Positions 61,948 through 64,000 of a stretch of 64,000 nt of DNA are shown piece after piece. Location: assembly GCA_963703655.1 (NCBI GenBank), contig CAVPFA010000003.1:992001-1056000 (forward strand), written 5' to 3'. This stretch comes from CAVPFA01 sp963703655 (GTDB taxonomy: Bacteria; Actinomycetota; Acidimicrobiia; Acidimicrobiales; Bog-793). Both the position numbers and the translations under genes were made by a program. The notes below the pieces were generated by a model that saw nothing but the letters and a program-made list of their open reading frames with translations, made no database searches and had not been told where the DNA came from. How positions within the stretch are numbered: the stretch's first letter is position 1; each line of letters begins with the position of its first letter.

Positions 61948-63955
61948 AGAGGAAGAGCTCGACCGAGGAGCCGACCCGTTCCGGGGTACGCGCCGCCGGA
62001 AGCTGCGTCAGCACGAAGTTGGCGCCGGGCGGGCCGTAGAGCTGCCACTTGAGACCCAATGAGCTCAGTTTCTGTTCGGCCACTCTCACGGCGTCGCTGA
62101 ACAGCGAAGGGACGCTCACGTACGGCGGGCCCAACGAGACGTAGACCACCACCGTAGAGTGCCCCTTCACCGTCTTGCCCGGTGGAGGGCTGGTGTTGAC
62201 GACGTAGCCCGCCGGAACCGAGGTCGAGTACTGGGTCTTCTCGCTCGCCACCAGGTGGAGACCCGTGAGAACCGACTCGGCCTGTTGCCAGTCGAGGACG
62301 CCCCCGGTCAGATCGGAAGGAATCGTCTGGGGCGCGGGGCCCTTCGAGATCACGACCTTGACGGTGTCGCCGTAGAACAGCCGCTCGCCGGCGACCGAGC
62401 TCCAGCCGATGAGCGTTCCCTTGGCGACCGTCTCGCTGTACCGCTCGGAGAGCCGACCGCCGAGGTGCGCTCTCCGAAGCGCAGTGAGGGCGCTCGCCTC
62501 GGTCATGCCGGTGCGCAGCCTGGGCAGCGCAGTCGGGTGCCGTCCCAGTGAGACGACCATCTTGACGATCGTGCCGGCCTTCTCGCGCTCACCGCCGGAG
62601 GGGACCTGGGAGATGACCCGACCGGGAGCGACGCGCCGGCTGAACAGCGCGCCGGAGACCTCCGGCGTCAGGCCCGCCCGGTGAAGGGACGAGTTCGCCG
62701 CGATGACCGGTAGCCCGACGAGGTGCGGAACCGCGTCGCGATGTGGTGCGACGCGGGACGCCGCCAGTACCGCCGCGCCCGCGCCGGCCTCGAGCACCAG
62801 CACGGCCACAAGCCAGGGCAGCCATCGGTGCCTGCGCCTTTGCCGGGGGGCCTTCAGCGCCACCGCGTCGGGCTTCGGCGTGATCCGGCGTACGCCCGGA
62901 AGGACCGCCGTCATGGGACCATCACGAGGCGGCGCGGCCTGAGGCGCGGGCGCGGGCGGCGCGTCAGCGGGCGAGGCGGCCCCAGCCGAGGCGCCGGCCG
63001 GCACCGAGGACTGAGGCGGTGCTGGCGGGGGGACCGCGGGCCGCAAGCGCTGGGTCGGGTCCTGGTCGAGCCCGCGCGGCAGGCTCGGCAGCGCGAGGTC
63101 GGTGCGACTGAGCGGAAGCGGCTCGGGAGGATCGAGCTCCTGCAAGAGCATCTCGAGCTCCGACGCGAGCGCGGCAGCGTCCAAACGGGCCAAGGGTTCG
63201 GATATGGCGGCCTGAGCGAGCACGGGCGCAAGCGGCCCGAGCTCGCGGCGGGCGGCAGGACCGCTCCGACGCGCGCCATGAGGGTCGCGACCGTCGTGTC
63301 GCCGGCGAAGGGCACCCGCCCGGTCACCGATTCGTACAGCGTCAGGGCGAGCGAGTAGACGTCGGTGCGGTCGTCCACGGGATGGCCTCCGACCTGCTCG
63401 GGTGAGGCGTACCGGGCCGTCCCCATGACCGTGCCGAGTCGGCTCGGTGATGGCCGCCTCCGCAAGTCCGCGCGCGAGCCCGAAGTCCGCCACCAGCAGT
63501 CGGCCGTCGTCGTCGAAGAGGAGGTTGGCGGGCTTGACGTCGCGGTGGACAAGCCCGCGCCGGTGGGCATAGGCGAGCCCGTGGGCCGCCTCGGCTCCGA
63601 GCGCCGCCGCCTGCTGGGGACTCAGCAGGCGACCGGCATCGAGCAGCGATCGCAAGCTCCCCCCACCCAGGTACTCGAGCACCAGATAGGGGATGCCGTC
63701 CTCGTCGCCCCAGTCGTAGACGTGAAGCACGTTGCGGTGGTTGAGCGACGCCGCGAGGCGCGCCTCGGCCTGGAACTTCCTCAGGAAGGTCGTGTCGCCG
63801 GCCAGCGCCGGGTGAAGGAGCTTGACCGCGACGCGCCGACCGAGCCGCGTGTCGTCGGCGGCGAAGACTTGAGCCGAGGCGCCGGCGCCGACCACGGCGA
63901 GAAGCCGGTAACGGCCTCCGATGACTCGGCCGACCTGTTCGACGGTGCTCGACAT
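61943..63955 (-). CDS. PknB-like serine/threonine protein kinase with four PASTA domains, two compensating frame breaks
   Basis: Membrane-spanning sensor kinase that responds to cell-wall material, 670 aa. Kinase domain: YRLLAVVGAGASAQVFAADD (Gly loop), VAVKLL (ATP Lys), HRDVKPANLLF (catalytic Asp) and VADFGLARG (Mg-binding DFG). A shift near 63440 and a reverse shift near 63250 place the activation and APE region in another frame: LGTVMGTARYASPEQVGGHP DDRTDVYSLA. A Pro/Ala-rich linker precedes the membrane helix LPWLVAVLVLEAGAGAAVLA. Four extracellular PASTA domains follow, with AVPHLVGLPVIAA, PRLRTGMTEASALTAL, QTIPSDLTGG and YVSVPSLFSDAV. ATG 63955 chosen. Confidence 0.92.
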   Translation of the reverse strand: MSSTVEQVGRVIGGRYRLLAVVGAGASAQVFAADDTRLGRRVAVKLLHPALAGDTTFLRKFQAEARLAASLNHRNVLHVYDWGDEDGIPYLVLEYLGGGSLRSLLDAGRLLSPQQAAALGAEAAHGLAYAHRRGLVHRDVKPANLLFDDDGRLLVADFGLARGLAEAAITEPTRHGHGDGPVRLTRAGRRPSRGRPHRRLLARPDAVRIGDRAGALRRRHDGRDPHGARRSGPAARRELGPLAPVLAQAAISEPLARLDAAALASELEMLLQELDPPEPLPLSRTDLALPSLPRGLDQDPTQRLRPAVPPPAPPQSSVPAGASAGAASPADAPPAPAPQAAPPRDGPMTAVLPGVRRITPKPDAVALKAPRQRRRHRWLPWLVAVLVLEAGAGAAVLAASRVAPHRDAVPHLVGLPVIAANSSLHRAGLTPEVSGALFSRRVAPGRVISQVPSGGEREKAGTIVKMVVSLGRHPTALPRLRTGMTEASALTALRRAHLGGRLSERYSETVAKGTLIGWSSVAGERLFYGDTVKVVISKGPAPQTIPSDLTGGVLDWQQAESVLTGLHLVASEKTQYSTSVPAGYVVNTSPPPGKTVKGHSTVVVYVSLGPPYVSVPSLFSDAVRVAEQKLSSLGLKWQLYGPPGANFVLTQLPAARTPERVGSSVELFLY

Positions 63956-64000
63956 GGGGATTCGCAAGAAAGGGTAATGGCTGCCGGCCCACGATCGGTG

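Noticed and set aside
63250..63440. Kinase with an altered activation loop
   Set aside because: The odd sequence between the DFG and the C-lobe is explained by two compensating single-base shifts; the alternate frame gives the normal APE-type region.
1..64000. CRISPR arrays or rRNA/tRNA genes
   Set aside because: No regularly spaced 25-40 base repeats and no tRNA or rRNA sequence were recognised anywhere; the tandem repeats seen are short and adjacent.

Overview
The window is a high-GC chromosomal segment from an actinobacterium, most likely class Acidimicrobiia. The evidence is a PASTA-domain Ser/Thr kinase, a DUF1707 protein, a mycothiol-type DinB-fold protein, an actinobacterial SerC, and a secreted protein built from GYWLV-type repeats of the kind common in Acidimicrobiia. 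Gene content is half accessory (about 1-31.7 kb) and half core metabolism (about 31.7-64 kb).

Left accessory part (1-7.56 kb): the end of an oligopeptide/dipeptide ABC ATPase, an opposing permease gene, then a plus-strand catabolic cluster (two-subunit Rieske dioxygenase, CoxG-like protein, TPP-dependent decarboxylase-like enzyme, HisC-like aminotransferase).

Middle accessory part (7.56-31.7 kb): two blocks bounded by three same-orientation copies (58-78 bp) of the 3' end of an acyl-CoA dehydrogenase gene, at 7559, 21286 and 31691. Only the third belongs to an intact gene, and a truncated tyrosine integrase lies against it. I read this as two tandem integrated elements. Block 1 (7.6-21.3 kb) is a sugar/glycan island: a 1519-aa GH38 alpha-mannosidase with an overlapping parvulin gene, a LacI regulator, a DipZ-like thiol-redox protein, a MalEFG-type ABC importer and a type-B carboxylesterase. 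The mannosidase and importer transcription units have near-identical promoters (TTGACA-17-TACAGT) followed by the perfect palindrome GATAACGTTATC, so they form a visible LacI regulon. The importer's binding protein has an in-frame TGA in its signal peptide. Block 2 (21.3-31.7 kb) holds a full-length group II intron, redox and small-molecule genes (DUF1684, MOSC, ABM, two peroxiredoxins), an SDR relic, and an ECF sigma/anti-sigma pair divergent from a secreted protein.

Core part (31.7-64 kb): branched-chain amino acid synthesis dominates. A minus-strand operon leuB-ilvE-cimA-unknown-acyl-CoA dehydrogenase ends at the island boundary; greA-leuC-leuD converge on leuA; ilvB-ilvN-ilvC and ilvD follow. 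leuA and ilvB each have a short leader peptide rich in Leu or Ile/Val/Leu followed by an intrinsic terminator, and leuB has a weaker version, so three units look attenuator-controlled. Between them lie serine genes (an aminotransferase with serA, divergent from serC), then gatC-gatA-gatB, lipid-related genes (SCP2, SDR) and a PknB-like kinase.

At least a dozen single-base frame breaks fall in conserved genes (TPP enzyme, leuB, leuA, ilvC, ilvB, ilvD, gatA, kinase), several at short homopolymers. Most are probably sequence errors, and these genes are annotated as full-length with the break noted.
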